A stretch of 64,000 nt of DNA from Nitrospirota bacterium (GCA_029881725.1 JAOUMB010000006.1:29016-93015), one strand, 5' to 3'. Positions 48,161 through 57,722 are shown, counted from the first letter of the stretch. Numbers and translations are program-made. The notes: generated from the letters alone by a model not told the origin.

Positions 48161-49137
48161 AACAAAACCGTCCCGACTGCTGGGTGCTGACCGACGGCCG
48201 TGCCAGCATGCGCAACCAGTGCCTGGGGTTGGCCGAGGCGCTGGGCATGGAGGCCATCCACAAACGGGCTGATCCCAAGGGGCTGCACCGCATCCTGCCA
48301 CCGGGTCTGTGGCCGCCATCGCTGGCCACCCAGGGAAAAAACGGGGACGTGCTCGCCCCGCCGTGGCCGCGTCTGCTGATCGCCTGCGGCCAGAACACGG
48401 TGCACCTGTCCATTGCCGTGCGCCGCGCCAGCCGGGGGCAGACGTTCACCGTGCAACTGGAGTCCCCCGGCGTTTCGCCACGTCATTTCGATCTGGTGGT
48501 GCCCCCCCTGCACGACGGGCTTACCGGGCGCAACGTGGTGCCCACCACCGGCACCATGCACCGGGTGACCGAATCCCGCCTGGCCGAGGCACGGATTCAT
48601 TTCGCCCCAAATTACGCCACGTTGCCCAGGCCGCTGGTGGGCGTGCTGGTGGGGGGCGACAGCCGCCGTTTCAAACTGACCGAAGCGGTTGCCAAGGCGC
48701 TGGCGGCGGGACTGAAAACGATGGTGGCGGCTGGGGCGGGGCTGCTGATTACCACCTCCCGCCGCACCGGCCCGAAGGCCGAGGCCATTCTGCGCGCCGC
48801 CTTCGGGCCCGATGACCCCGTAGCGTTCTGGGACGGGGAGGGTGAAAATCCCTACTACGGCTATCTGGCCCTGGCTGACATGCTGGTGGTCACCTGCGAC
48901 TCGGTGATGATGCTGTGTGAGGCCGTGGCCACCGGCAAACCAGTGCAGATGGTGACCCTGGAGGGGGGCGGCGGAAAATTCGCCCGCTTCCATCAGGCCC
49001 TGATGGAGCATGGCGCGGTGCGGCCGTTTGACGGCACCCTGGCCGGATGGAAATATGCCCCGATAAACGACGTTTTACGGGTTGCCGCAGAGGTGCGCAC
49101 CCGGCTAGAATCGCGAGGTCTTGTGGCTTCCGGTTAA
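48157..49137 (+). CDS. ELM1/GtrOC1-like protein (DUF1022)
   Basis: 326-aa protein of the mitochondrial-fission ELM1-like family, whose bacterial members look like nucleotide-sugar-dependent GT-B transferases. Seen: CWVLTDGRASMRNQCLGLAEALG at the start (family opening), LLIACGQNTVHLSIAVRR, FTVQLESPGVSPRHFDLVV, VGVLVGGDSRRF, LLITTSRRTGP, and VTCDSVMMLCEAVATGKPV near the C-terminus. Bacterial function is not established; an envelope-sugar role is a guess. ATG 48157 overlaps the carboxypeptidase stop. Confidence 0.82.
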   Translation: MKQNRPDCWVLTDGRASMRNQCLGLAEALGMEAIHKRADPKGLHRILPPGLWPPSLATQGKNGDVLAPPWPRLLIACGQNTVHLSIAVRRASRGQTFTVQLESPGVSPRHFDLVVPPLHDGLTGRNVVPTTGTMHRVTESRLAEARIHFAPNYATLPRPLVGVLVGGDSRRFKLTEAVAKALAAGLKTMVAAGAGLLITTSRRTGPKAEAILRAAFGPDDPVAFWDGEGENPYYGYLALADMLVVTCDSVMMLCEAVATGKPVQMVTLEGGGGKFARFHQALMEHGAVRPFDGTLAGWKYAPINDVLRVAAEVRTRLESRGLVASG

Positions 49138-49193
49138 ACCCGGAACGCGTCCGGCCGGGCAGGGGGCACACCTTCAAGCAAAGGGGCGAATCG

Positions 49194-49820
49194 ATGGCGT
49201 ACATGAATCTGGATGTGCTGAAAAACGCCGAACGGGTGACCGATCCGTTCGACTTCGTGGTGGCCCCCGGTTTCTTGAACCCTGAATACGCCGAGGAGAT
49301 CTACCGGGATTTTCCGGCCATTGACCGGGGCGGCAGCTTTCCGGTCAGCGAACTGGACTATGGTCCCGCCTTTGCCCGGCTTCTGGACGAGGTGCAGGGA
49401 CCTGAATTCTGGGCCGTGATGTCGGAAATCTACGGCATCGACCTGTTCAAGTACCCGCAAATGATCACCGTGCGCGGGCGTTGCGTAAAGAAAGACGGGC
49501 GCATCCACCCGGATACCGAAACCAAGATCGTCACCTGCCTGATCTACCTGAACAAGCCCGGATGGCAGAGCCCCGACGGACGTCTGCGCATGCTGCGCAG
49601 CGCCACCGACCTGGAGGATTACGTGGCCGAGGCGCCGCCGGAATTCGGCACCCTGCTCACCTTCCGCCGGGCGGACAATTCCTATCACGGCCACACCCCG
49701 TTTGAGGGGGAGCGGCGCTCGATCCAGATCAACTGGGTGGTCAGCCAGGAGGTGGTGGACAAGGAACTGTCCCGGCACCGCATGTCGGCGCGCCTGAAAA
49801 AACTGGTTCCGTTCGCGTAA
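49194..49820 (+). CDS. 2-oxoglutarate/Fe(II)-dependent oxygenase
   Basis: 208-aa double-stranded beta-helix oxygenase. The iron triad is visible as His and Asp in GRIHPDTETKIVTCLIYLN and a distal His in NSYHGHTPFEGERRSIQINW, where Arg is the likely 2-oxoglutarate ligand. It resembles prolyl-hydroxylase-like proteins often found in sugar gene clusters. Substrate unknown. ATG 49194 follows AAAGGGG. It lies 56 bases after the ELM1-like gene and may be co-transcribed. Confidence 0.82.
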   Translation: MAYMNLDVLKNAERVTDPFDFVVAPGFLNPEYAEEIYRDFPAIDRGGSFPVSELDYGPAFARLLDEVQGPEFWAVMSEIYGIDLFKYPQMITVRGRCVKKDGRIHPDTETKIVTCLIYLNKPGWQSPDGRLRMLRSATDLEDYVAEAPPEFGTLLTFRRADNSYHGHTPFEGERRSIQINWVVSQEVVDKELSRHRMSARLKKLVPFA

Positions 49821-49824
49821 TCCG

Positions 49825-49840
49825 CCGCCGGATCCGGCGG
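49825..49840. repeat. 16-base perfect palindrome before pyk
   Basis: CCGCCGGATCCGGCGG is a perfect palindrome just after the oxygenase stop. No T-tract follows, so it could be a weak terminator stem or a protein-binding site upstream of pyruvate kinase. Confidence 0.4.
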
Positions 49841-49917
49841 TTCGCGGTACAATTTCCTGCCGGGAAGCTTAATGTCAGGCGCCGGGAAGCGCCGATAAGG
49901 GCTTCAGGGAGAGGGAA

Positions 49918-51321
49918 ATGCGAAAAGCCAAGATCATCTGCACCATCGGGCCCGCCTCTGCGTCGGAGGAGGCCATCACCCAACTGATACGCGCCGGCAT
50001 GGACGTGGCGCGCCTCAATTTTTCCCACGGGGACCATGCTTCGCACCGCGAGGTGATCGAGCGGGTGCGCCAGGTGGCGGAAAAGGAGGGCAGGCCGGTG
50101 GCCATTCTGCAGGATCTGCAGGGCCCCAAGATCCGCATCAGCCGGTTTGCCAATGGCCCGGTAACGGTGCACCGGGGCGGCACCTTCACCATTACCACCC
50201 GTGACGTGCCGGGGGATGAAACCATCGTCTCCACCCCGTACAAAAGCATGCCGCACGACGTGAAGCAGGGCGACCACGTGCTGCTGCACGACGGCCTGAT
50301 CCGCATGCAGGTGGAACAGACCACCGATACGGACACGGTTTGCACCGTGGTGGACGGCGGCCAGTTGTACGACCGCAGCGGCATAACCCTTCCGGGGGTG
50401 CGCATCAGCGAGCCGTCGCTGACCGACAAGGACCGCGACGACCTGGAGTTCGGCCTTGCAATGGGAGTGGATTTTGTGGCCCTGTCCTTCGTGCGCGAGG
50501 CGGACGACCTGAACGGCATTCGCGCCGCCATGGGGGATCATCAGGTGCCGGTGGTGGCCAAGCTGGAAACCACCCAGGCCCTGGATCATCTGGCCGAGAT
50601 CGTGGCCCGCTCCGATGCCATCATGGTGGCGCGGGGCGACCTGGGCGCGCAGATTTCCGCCGCACGGGTGCCGGTGGTGCAGAAGCACATCATCGAAACC
50701 TGCCACAACGCGGGCATCCCGGTGATTACCGCCACCCAGATGCTGGAATCCATGAGCAGCAACCCGATGCCCACCCGCGCCGAGGCGTCGGACGTGGCCA
50801 ACGCGGTGTTCGACGGCTCCGACGCAGTGATGCTCAGCGTGGAAACCGCCTTCGGGGACTATCCGATCAAAAGCTGCGAGACCATGGCCGACATCATTCG
50901 CGAGGCGGAAAAAAGCGATTATTTCCGCCTCGGGGAGCCGGCGGCGGTGGAGGGCGAGCTATCCGGCGCCCAGAGCATCTGCCGTGCGGCCTGGTATCTG
51001 GCCGAGCGGGGCAATGCGCGGGTGATGGTGGCGTTTACCACCACCGGCCTGACCGCCCGGCTGCTGGCCAAGTACCGCCCCTCCGCGCCGATCGTGGCGT
51101 TTACGCCATTTCCCCACGTCATGCGCCAGTTGGCCCTGTTGTGGGGGGTCATTCCCATGCAGATGGACTTCCAGCAGGAGCCGGAGAAGGCGGTGGCCGA
51201 AATGGCCGTGCGCCTGACCGCCTGCGGCATGCTCGGCTCCGGCGACCGGGCGGTGGTGACCGCCGGATCGTCGTTGCAGGAGGGCGGCACCAATCTGGTG
51301 CGGCTGTACACCCACCCCTGA
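49918..51321 (+). CDS. pyk: Pyruvate kinase
   Basis: 467-aa glycolytic enzyme converting phosphoenolpyruvate and ADP to pyruvate and ATP. N-terminal KIICTIGPASASEEAI, RLNFSHGDHASH, QDLQGPKIRISRFA, the catalytic-lysine region VAKLETTQAL (Lys in KLE), MVARGDLGAQI, and ITATQMLESMSSNPMPTRAE are all present. The C-terminal domain is complete but it is at the short end for the family (470-480). Ribosome site AGGGAGAGGGA before ATG 49918. It is separated from the reductive-TCA cluster by about 6 kb. Confidence 0.97.
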   Translation: MRKAKIICTIGPASASEEAITQLIRAGMDVARLNFSHGDHASHREVIERVRQVAEKEGRPVAILQDLQGPKIRISRFANGPVTVHRGGTFTITTRDVPGDETIVSTPYKSMPHDVKQGDHVLLHDGLIRMQVEQTTDTDTVCTVVDGGQLYDRSGITLPGVRISEPSLTDKDRDDLEFGLAMGVDFVALSFVREADDLNGIRAAMGDHQVPVVAKLETTQALDHLAEIVARSDAIMVARGDLGAQISAARVPVVQKHIIETCHNAGIPVITATQMLESMSSNPMPTRAEASDVANAVFDGSDAVMLSVETAFGDYPIKSCETMADIIREAEKSDYFRLGEPAAVEGELSGAQSICRAAWYLAERGNARVMVAFTTTGLTARLLAKYRPSAPIVAFTPFPHVMRQLALLWGVIPMQMDFQQEPEKAVAEMAVRLTACGMLGSGDRAVVTAGSSLQEGGTNLVRLYTHP

Positions 51322-51419
51322 TTGTGGGGAAAGGCCCCCTGCCCCGCCATCAAGGTGGCCTCCACTCCCAGGACCTTCCATTCCGCGCCGGACCCTTGGG
51401 ACTTGTCTCCGGTCTCCAA

Positions 51420-51439
51420 TCAGGCCATCATCGGCCTGA
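51420..51439. repeat. Small inverted repeat before the alcohol dehydrogenase gene
   Basis: TCAGGCC (51420-51426) pairs with GGCCTGA (51433-51439) around ATCATC, in the 159-base gap after pyk. Possible hairpin in the leader or weak terminator; no T-tract. Confidence 0.35.
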
Positions 51440-51480
51440 GCCGCTCTGAGGTGGGGCGGCGCCAATCCGGGGGAGTTTCC

Positions 51481-52482
51481 ATGCCCATCCACGCCCACGC
51501 CGCTTCCGCCGCCAGACAGCAACTCGCCCCCTTCGACTACGAGCCGGCCCCTCTTGGCCCACACGATGTTGAAGTAACCATCACCCACTGCGGCATCTGC
51601 CACAGCGATGTACATCTGGTGGACAACGACTGGGGCGTGTCGTCCTATCCGCTGGTGCCGGGGCACGAGATCGTCGGTACGGTTTCCGCCGCCGGGGAAC
51701 GGGTCACCCACCTGCAAAACGGGCAGCGTGTGGGCATCGGCTGGCAGCGCGGCGCCTGCCTCACCTGCCGCTACTGCACCACCGGCCGGGAGCCCCTGTG
51801 CAAGGACAATCAGGCCACCTGTGCCGGGCATTACGGCGGGTTTGCCGACCGCATCCGGGTCGACTCGCGCTTTGCCTTTCCGATTCCCGATCGCCTGGCT
51901 TCGGAAAATGCCGCGCCCCTGCTGTGCGGCGGGATCACCGTCTATTCGCCGTTGCGGGACTTTGGCGTCACGCCGGACATGCGGGTGGGGGTGGTGGGGG
52001 TAGGCGGGTTGGGGCACCTGGCCCTGCAGTACGCGCGCGCCTGGGGGTGCGAGGTGACCGCATTTTCGCACAGCCCGGACAAGGAGCAGGCCGCACTCGC
52101 CTTTGGCGCCCACCGGTTTGTGACCTCCACCGACGCCGGGGCGGTGCGCCGCGCCGGAGGGCTGGATTTCATCCTGTCCACGGTCAGCGCCGATCTGGAC
52201 TGGAATGCCTATCTGGATGCCCTGGCCCCCGGCGGAACCCTGTGCGTGGTGGGGGTGCCGCAGTCCGCAATCTCCGTGCCGGCCTTTGCACTCATCGGGG
52301 GACAGAAGCGCGTGGTTGGAAGCCCCATTGGCGGACGGGCCGCGATCATGGAAATGTTGGACTTTTCCGCCCGGCACGGTATTGTTGCAACCACCGAAGC
52401 GGTGCCGTTTTCCGAGGTGAACCCGGCGCTTGAAAAGGTGCGCAACAACACCGTTCGTTACCGGATGGTGCTCACCGGTTGA
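51481..52482 (+). CDS. Zinc-dependent NADP alcohol dehydrogenase (CAD/YahK type)
   Basis: 333-aa medium-chain dehydrogenase. Catalytic zinc ligands are Cys40 (HCGICHSD), His61 with Glu62 (VPGHEIVG). A structural zinc site has Cys93, Cys96, Cys99 and Cys107. The Rossmann loop is VGVVGVGGLGHLALQYA. This combination fits cinnamyl-alcohol-dehydrogenase/YahK-type aldehyde reductases, probably NADPH-linked; the substrate range is unknown. ATG 51481. The ABM-domain gene follows after four bases and the VOC gene overlaps that, so the three form an operon. Confidence 0.9.
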   Translation: MPIHAHAASAARQQLAPFDYEPAPLGPHDVEVTITHCGICHSDVHLVDNDWGVSSYPLVPGHEIVGTVSAAGERVTHLQNGQRVGIGWQRGACLTCRYCTTGREPLCKDNQATCAGHYGGFADRIRVDSRFAFPIPDRLASENAAPLLCGGITVYSPLRDFGVTPDMRVGVVGVGGLGHLALQYARAWGCEVTAFSHSPDKEQAALAFGAHRFVTSTDAGAVRRAGGLDFILSTVSADLDWNAYLDALAPGGTLCVVGVPQSAISVPAFALIGGQKRVVGSPIGGRAAIMEMLDFSARHGIVATTEAVPFSEVNPALEKVRNNTVRYRMVLTG

Positions 52483-52486
52483 GAAA

Positions 52487-52804
52487 ATGACATCGAACGA
52501 TGGCAAGGGGTCGTGGGCGGTGGTGTTCACCAGCCGCCTCAAGGCCAATGCAGACGGGTATGCGGCGGCGGCCCGACGCATGGTGGAACTGGCCCGCGCG
52601 CAGCCCGGCTTTGTTGGCGTGGAAAGCGCGCGCGGCGAAGACGGGGTTGGAATTACCGTCTCCTGGTGGGAAACCCGGGAGGCCATTGCCCGGTGGCGTG
52701 ATCACCCTGAGCATGTGGCGGTGCGGGCGCGCGCGGGGGAATGGTACGAATCCTGGCAGGTCCGGGTATTGAAAATGGAGGATGGAAATGGGGTTCCGCG
52801 TTAA
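52487..52804 (+). CDS. Antibiotic biosynthesis monooxygenase (ABM) domain protein
   Basis: 105-aa ferredoxin-like ABM domain protein: WAVVFTSRLKANADGYAAAA, then a GFVGVESARGEDGVGITVSWW strand pair and WRDHPEHVAVRARA. The domain is shared by small cofactor-free monooxygenases and heme-degrading enzymes; the exact activity is not readable. ATG 52487 lies four bases after the dehydrogenase stop, with GAGAAA as a weak ribosome site. The 3' end overlaps the VOC gene by 17 bases. Confidence 0.82.
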   Translation: MTSNDGKGSWAVVFTSRLKANADGYAAAARRMVELARAQPGFVGVESARGEDGVGITVSWWETREAIARWRDHPEHVAVRARAGEWYESWQVRVLKMEDGNGVPR

Positions 52805-53174
52805 CGAGATCGATCACCTGGTGCTGACGGTGACCGACATTGAGGCCACCCACCGGTTTTATTCCCGTGCCCTGGGCATGAAATTGATCACCTTTGGCGA
52901 CAACCGCACCGCGCTTGTTTTCGGTAGGCGCAAGATCAATCTGCACGAGATGGGCAGTTCCTTCTCGCCCCATGCCAACACCCCGACCCCGGGTTCCGGA
53001 GACATGTGCCTGCTCACCCCTTCCTCCATTGACGAGGTGGTGGCGCACCTCAATGAGATGGGGATCCCCATTGAGGCGGGCCCGGTCACCCGTGCCGGGG
53101 CCACCGGCCCGATCCGCTCCGTCTACGTGCGCGACCCGGACGGCAACCTGGTGGAAATCGGTCATCCGGAATAG
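52788..53174 (+). CDS. VOC/glyoxalase superfamily protein
   Basis: 128-aa vicinal-oxygen-chelate protein. IDHLVLTVTDIEATHRFYSRALGM opens with the first metal-ligand histidine; NLHE in the middle and SVYVRDPDGNLVEI at the end carry the other usual ligands. Relatives include VirulenceD-type and fosfomycin-resistance-like proteins, but no specific function is clear. ATG 52788 is chosen because GGAGGA stands five bases upstream; ATG 52782 overlaps that site. It is convergent with the membrane protein at 53193. Confidence 0.88.
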   Translation: MGFRVNEIDHLVLTVTDIEATHRFYSRALGMKLITFGDNRTALVFGRRKINLHEMGSSFSPHANTPTPGSGDMCLLTPSSIDEVVAHLNEMGIPIEAGPVTRAGATGPIRSVYVRDPDGNLVEIGHPE

Positions 53175-53192
53175 CTTGCCCGGGCGTGGAAA

Positions 53193-55142
53193 TCAGGGCG
53201 GGGACGGGCGCACGGCGTCCAGGTCGAACAGGTACATCCGGCCGGACCTGTGCACGGCGTATCCGGCGTCGCCCATCTCTTCCAGCCCGTCCAGCCAGTT
53301 CAGGTAGTGTTTCCCAAGGCGGCGCTGGGCCGGAAGATCGGATTGCGCCATGGCCGCTACGGAATCCCTTCTGCGCATTCCGAGGCCTGTCACCTCCCAC
53401 AGCACGTACCGCACCCCCTCGCCGCGCAGGAAATCTAGGGTCGGGCGCATGCCGCCTTCGGGGGGAAACGGCAACCACGGGTGCGAAACCCGGCTTGGCT
53501 GCGACGCTACCCACACCGGATTGCGGGCGTGATCGAGCAGAAACGGTACCGACATCACCACAACTATCGGCGCGCCGGGAGCGGTTTTTTCCTGCATGTC
53601 CCGCACCATTTTCCGGCTTGCGGGGCTGAGCGCCCCTTGGCTGTATTTAACGTCATATACGGGGTGGACCCGGTGGGCCACTTGGGTGCCGTATTCTGCA
53701 GCCAATTCGATGCGCCATGCCAGCGATCGCTCCGGGAACACCCCGGCGGCAAGGATTACCGTCACCGCCGCCAGCATGTGCTCGGCACGCGGCGCGAGGG
53801 TGCCTTCGCGCATCAGCAGCCCCAGCAGCGCAAGCGCCACCACCGGTGCGGTCATGACAAACGGGGCGGAATAGCGCACCGCATGGGGCGGGTCAAACAC
53901 CAGCCAGTTGGTCAGATAGGCCAGGGTGACGGAAAGCCCGCACAGGGTCAAGCCAGCCAGCGCCCCGCGCGTTTCCTCCGGGCGGGATTTCAGCAATACC
54001 ACAGCGGCCACTCCCGCGGCCAGCCCGAGGGCCGCCAGCACCAGATCGCTCAACGGGGCGACGCCCCACGCTAGGGCCTCCGGCGAGGCGATCAGTCGCA
54101 GGGTCCCAGGCAGCGCCAGATAGGAGGCACCCTCCGCAGCGCCTCTTCCTCCCAGCGCCACCAGGTATTTTGGAATTACCGGAAGCGCCCACGGAAGCAG
54201 CCCCGCGATGCCCAGTCCGGCGGGAAGCAGTCCCAGGCGCACCGCGGATGGCCGGTCCCGCGAAAAACGGAACACAACCAGGAACCACAGGGCGCAAAAT
54301 AGCGTTGAAAAGCCCGCCTGGGTCAGCTTAAGGGCCGGGAGGACCGCCAGGAACAGCGACGCTGGAATCAGCGCCCTGACGCGGAGAGGCCCCGATGTGG
54401 TGGTGAATGCATACTGGATCGCCAGGGTGGCGCCCAGAATCATCACCGTGGACGAGTACACGGAGGAGGTGTTGACGATCACCGGATTGACCGCCAGCAC
54501 CGAAAACGTGGCGGCGGGCGCCAGCCATCCCTTGCCACCGCAGGCGCGCACCAGTTCCGCCGCCAGCAGCATGACCACCATCAGGCAGAACACCGAATCG
54601 AACCCGCTCAGAAATTCAGTGGGCCAGAACAGCAGGGTGGCGGCGTGGAACAGGGACTGGGTGCCGAGGCTGTCGATCCCCAGCAGTTCGAAGCGGTCGC
54701 CACCCAGGGTGCCGGTCTCCAGCAGCCGGTAGGCGCGGTCGAAATAGGTGTGGAGGTCGTCGTGAAGGTTGAACGTCTTCGACGGCAGCAGAGTGGCGGC
54801 AAAGTAAAGTGTGGTCACCAGCGTCAGCACGCCGGGCAGTATGGTTTCGATCCAGGTGCCTCCCGGACGAAGGGGGGAGGATCGCCACACCCGCAAGCTA
54901 GGAGCGGCGTGGACAGCGGCCAGCACCAGCCCCACCACCAACGTGGCCCACAACACCGGCGGACGGGCCAGGGCGGCGGCGTTCAGAACGCCGCCCGCTA
55001 CGCCCAGCGCCGCGATTCCCAATGCCGCATGAAACGCGGGGCCCGGTTTTTCCAGTCCGCAGGCGCGGGAAACCGCTACCCCGTAGCCCCACACGGCACC
55101 CCCCAGGATTCCCAACCCCAGACACGCTAATAACAAATTCAT
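53193..55142 (-). CDS. Large multi-pass membrane protein, possible GT-C glycosyltransferase
   Basis: 649-aa inner-membrane protein with at least twelve hydrophobic segments over the first about 480 residues, then a soluble C-terminal domain of about 160 residues. TFNLHDDLHTYFDRAYRLLE, after the first membrane helices, carries an acidic pair placed like the DxD/DD catalytic motif of GT-C transferases; PTEFLSGFDSVFCLM and SSVYSSTVMILGATLA follow. The function is inference. Start ATG 55142 (MNLLLACLGLG); the open frame to 55376 would add a non-hydrophobic leader antisense to the next gene's start. Divergent from the phosphodiesterase gene. Confidence 0.72.
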   Translation of the reverse strand: MNLLLACLGLGILGGAVWGYGVAVSRACGLEKPGPAFHAALGIAALGVAGGVLNAAALARPPVLWATLVVGLVLAAVHAAPSLRVWRSSPLRPGGTWIETILPGVLTLVTTLYFAATLLPSKTFNLHDDLHTYFDRAYRLLETGTLGGDRFELLGIDSLGTQSLFHAATLLFWPTEFLSGFDSVFCLMVVMLLAAELVRACGGKGWLAPAATFSVLAVNPVIVNTSSVYSSTVMILGATLAIQYAFTTTSGPLRVRALIPASLFLAVLPALKLTQAGFSTLFCALWFLVVFRFSRDRPSAVRLGLLPAGLGIAGLLPWALPVIPKYLVALGGRGAAEGASYLALPGTLRLIASPEALAWGVAPLSDLVLAALGLAAGVAAVVLLKSRPEETRGALAGLTLCGLSVTLAYLTNWLVFDPPHAVRYSAPFVMTAPVVALALLGLLMREGTLAPRAEHMLAAVTVILAAGVFPERSLAWRIELAAEYGTQVAHRVHPVYDVKYSQGALSPASRKMVRDMQEKTAPGAPIVVVMSVPFLLDHARNPVWVASQPSRVSHPWLPFPPEGGMRPTLDFLRGEGVRYVLWEVTGLGMRRRDSVAAMAQSDLPAQRRLGKHYLNWLDGLEEMGDAGYAVHRSGRMYLFDLDAVRPSPP

Positions 55143-55353
55143 CGTTCCGTTCCGCCCAGTGCGGCGGATGCCCTTCCAAAAAAACGGGTATAGTGGTGCC
55201 ACCCGGTTGGTGCAGGGAAACGATAGCAGAATTGACACCGGTTTCGGATGTTCCATTGTGGGCCGGGAAGATGGCCGGGCAAGGGGAGGGAACGGCATCC
55301 CGCATGTACCGTTTTGTGCAAATGACACTGGACGCCCCGACCGATAAGGGGTG

Positions 55354-56130
55354 ATGGAAACCCTCACCCCCGCCACGGATCGGCCCTGGGTGATCGCCCA
55401 TCGGGGCGCATCGGCCGATTATCCGGAAAATACCCTTCCGGCGTTTGACGCCGCCGCCGCCCTGCCGTTGGATGCCATCGAGCTGGATTTGCAGCGCTCC
55501 AGGGACGGCGTGGCGGTGGTTTATCACGATCGGACATTAAGAAAGCTGGGCTTGCCGCGCAAACGGGTGGCCGGTCGTACCTGGGAGGCGTTGCGGCAAC
55601 TGGACGCCGGGGCGCACTTTTCACCGCGTTTTGAGGGAACCCGCCTGACCACCCTGGATCAGGTGCTGGATCGCTATTCGGCACAGGTGCCGCTGATGCT
55701 CGAAATCAAGCGGCGCGGCGCGCCGCCATCGGTGGCGAACCATCAGGCCCTTGTCCGCACCATCCTCGACGGGGTGCGGGCGCGGGGAGTGGAAAACCGT
55801 GTGTTTTTGCTCTCCTTCTGGCCGGAACTGCTGGAATACGCCATGCACTGCGCCCCCGGCATCCGCTGCGTGTGGAACCTGGAGCACCCAGAACGCCCCT
55901 CCGTCGCTGTCGGGCGGCGGATCGAAGCCATGTTCGGGGTTTGCGTGAACCTGAAAACCGTCACCCGTGACTTTGCCGACTACATGCACGGCCTCAGCCG
56001 CCCCCTGCTATGCTGGGCAGTGAACACCTCCGCCGACCTGAAACGGGCACGGGAAATCGGTGTGGATGGACTGATCAGCGACCGGCCGGAATGGCTGTGC
56101 GGGCAACTGAACCGGGTGGAGACCGCCTGA
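55354..56130 (+). CDS. Glycerophosphodiester phosphodiesterase
   Basis: 258-aa TIM-barrel phosphodiesterase releasing glycerol-3-phosphate from deacylated phospholipids. The active site is VIAHRGASADYPENTLPAF (His, Arg, Glu), IELDLQRSRDGVAVVYHD (metal Glu and Asp, catalytic His) and LEIK. No signal peptide, so cytoplasmic (UgpQ-like). ATG 55354 preferred over GTG 55351. It overlaps glpD by one base, so the product glycerol-3-phosphate can be used directly by the next enzyme. Confidence 0.93.
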   Translation: METLTPATDRPWVIAHRGASADYPENTLPAFDAAAALPLDAIELDLQRSRDGVAVVYHDRTLRKLGLPRKRVAGRTWEALRQLDAGAHFSPRFEGTRLTTLDQVLDRYSAQVPLMLEIKRRGAPPSVANHQALVRTILDGVRARGVENRVFLLSFWPELLEYAMHCAPGIRCVWNLEHPERPSVAVGRRIEAMFGVCVNLKTVTRDFADYMHGLSRPLLCWAVNTSADLKRAREIGVDGLISDRPEWLCGQLNRVETA

Positions 56131-57722
56131 TGGAGCGCGATTTCGGTCAACTGGAAAGCGGACCCTTCGACCTGCTGGTGATCGGTGGCGGCATCTACGG
56201 GGCGTGGATTGCCCAGGATGCGGCCCTGCGTGGCCTTTCGGTGGCGCTGGTGGAGGCGAACGACTGGGGTTCCGGCACCAGCCAGTCGTCATCCAAACTG
56301 CTGCACGGCGGGCTGCGCTATCTGGAGCATTTCAAGTTCGGTCTGGTGCAGCGGGCCCTGCGCGAACGGCGTCGGCTGGCCTGGCTGGCACCACACCGGG
56401 TCCACCCGCTGCGCTTTGCCATTCCCATGTACAAGGGAGATCGGGTCGGCAAGCTGAAGATGGAGGCCGGGCTGTGGCTTTACGACCGGCTTGCCGCCAG
56501 CCGCCAGCCGGTGCCGCCCCATCGCATGTTCAGCCGCAAACAGACGCTGGAGACCTGGCCGTTTCTGTTCCCGGAGGGGGTGCGCGGCGGCTTTACCTAT
56601 GGCGATTGTGGTACCGATGATGCCCGCTTCACCCTGGAGGTGGTGGCGGGTGCCATGGCGGCGGGAGCGGTGTGCGTGAACCACGCCCGCGCCGTTGAAC
56701 TGACCCGCGAGGCGGGCAGAATCGGCGGGGCGGAGGTGGAGGATGTTCTCACCGGCGACAGCGTGCGTATCCGTGCGCGGGTAACGGTGAACGCGGCGGG
56801 GCCTTGGGGCAGCCGCATTGGAGGCCTGCCCGACACCGCCCGCGATCTGGTGCGGCTGGTGAAGGGAGTGCACCTGGTGCTTCCCGCCCTGCCCACCGAG
56901 GATGCGTTTTTGCTCACCGCGCGGCGGGACGGGCGGGTGTTTTTCATCATCCCCTGGTACGGACGCAGTCTGGTGGGCACCACCGACACCGACTGGCCCG
57001 GCCCCGCCGAACGCGTGGACGTGACCGATGCGGACGTGGAGTACCTTCTTTCCGAGTGCGCCCGTGTGCTGGGGGATCGGGCGTGGAGCGCCGCTGACAT
57101 TGTGGGCCGCTTTGCCGGCGTGCGCACCCTGATCAACGCCCCGGACGCCTCCCCCACCGACGTGACCCGGGAATGGTCATTGGAGGCCCCGGAAGCGGGC
57201 CTGCTGATGCCTATCGGTGGAAAATTCACCTCCTCCCGCGCCGAGGCCGCCATGACGGTGGAGGCTGCCTGTGGTCTGCTCGATCGCTCCCACGGGCCGT
57301 GCCCCACCCGGCGTCGGCCGTTTCCGTGGGCGCCGAACCTGGACAGCTTTGACGCGTGGCGGGAATCTGCCGCCGCCACCGGGGCGGCGCGGGGGCTGGA
57401 CCCGGAAACGGCGCGGCTTTCCACCCGCCGTCTGGGAACTACCGTCACCCAACTGCACGAGCGGCTGAAATCCGTTCCCCAGTTGGCAGCTCGCATTCAC
57501 CCGGAGGTGCCCATGTGCCTGGGGGAGGCGGTGCATGCGGTGCATCACGAGATGGCTCTTTCGTTGGATGACGTCCTGCGGAGGCGCGTGCCGCTGGCCA
57601 TTCTGGCGCGGCTGGGGTCCGATCAGGTCACCGCCGTGGCCTACGCCCTGGCGGGGGCGCTGGGGTGGAACACCGAACAGGCCGAGGCCAAGGCCCGGGA
57701 CTGGATGAAGGGGGGGCTCTGA
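56130..57722 (+). CDS. glpD: Glycerol-3-phosphate dehydrogenase (FAD, GlpD family)
   Basis: 530-aa membrane-associated flavoenzyme oxidising glycerol-3-phosphate to dihydroxyacetone phosphate and feeding the quinone pool. FAD-binding FDLLVIGGGIYGAWIAQDAA (GGGIYG at 19-24), DWGSGTSQSSSKLLHGGLRYLE, FFIIPWYGRSLVGTTDTDW, and GGKFTSSRAEA near the substrate site are intact. ATG 56130 lies at the end of the phosphodiesterase gene; the FGGY kinase gene overlaps its stop. Length (about 500-530) is normal. Confidence 0.94.
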   Translation: MERDFGQLESGPFDLLVIGGGIYGAWIAQDAALRGLSVALVEANDWGSGTSQSSSKLLHGGLRYLEHFKFGLVQRALRERRRLAWLAPHRVHPLRFAIPMYKGDRVGKLKMEAGLWLYDRLAASRQPVPPHRMFSRKQTLETWPFLFPEGVRGGFTYGDCGTDDARFTLEVVAGAMAAGAVCVNHARAVELTREAGRIGGAEVEDVLTGDSVRIRARVTVNAAGPWGSRIGGLPDTARDLVRLVKGVHLVLPALPTEDAFLLTARRDGRVFFIIPWYGRSLVGTTDTDWPGPAERVDVTDADVEYLLSECARVLGDRAWSAADIVGRFAGVRTLINAPDASPTDVTREWSLEAPEAGLLMPIGGKFTSSRAEAAMTVEAACGLLDRSHGPCPTRRRPFPWAPNLDSFDAWRESAAATGAARGLDPETARLSTRRLGTTVTQLHERLKSVPQLAARIHPEVPMCLGEAVHAVHHEMALSLDDVLRRRVPLAILARLGSDQVTAVAYALAGALGWNTEQAEAKARDWMKGGL

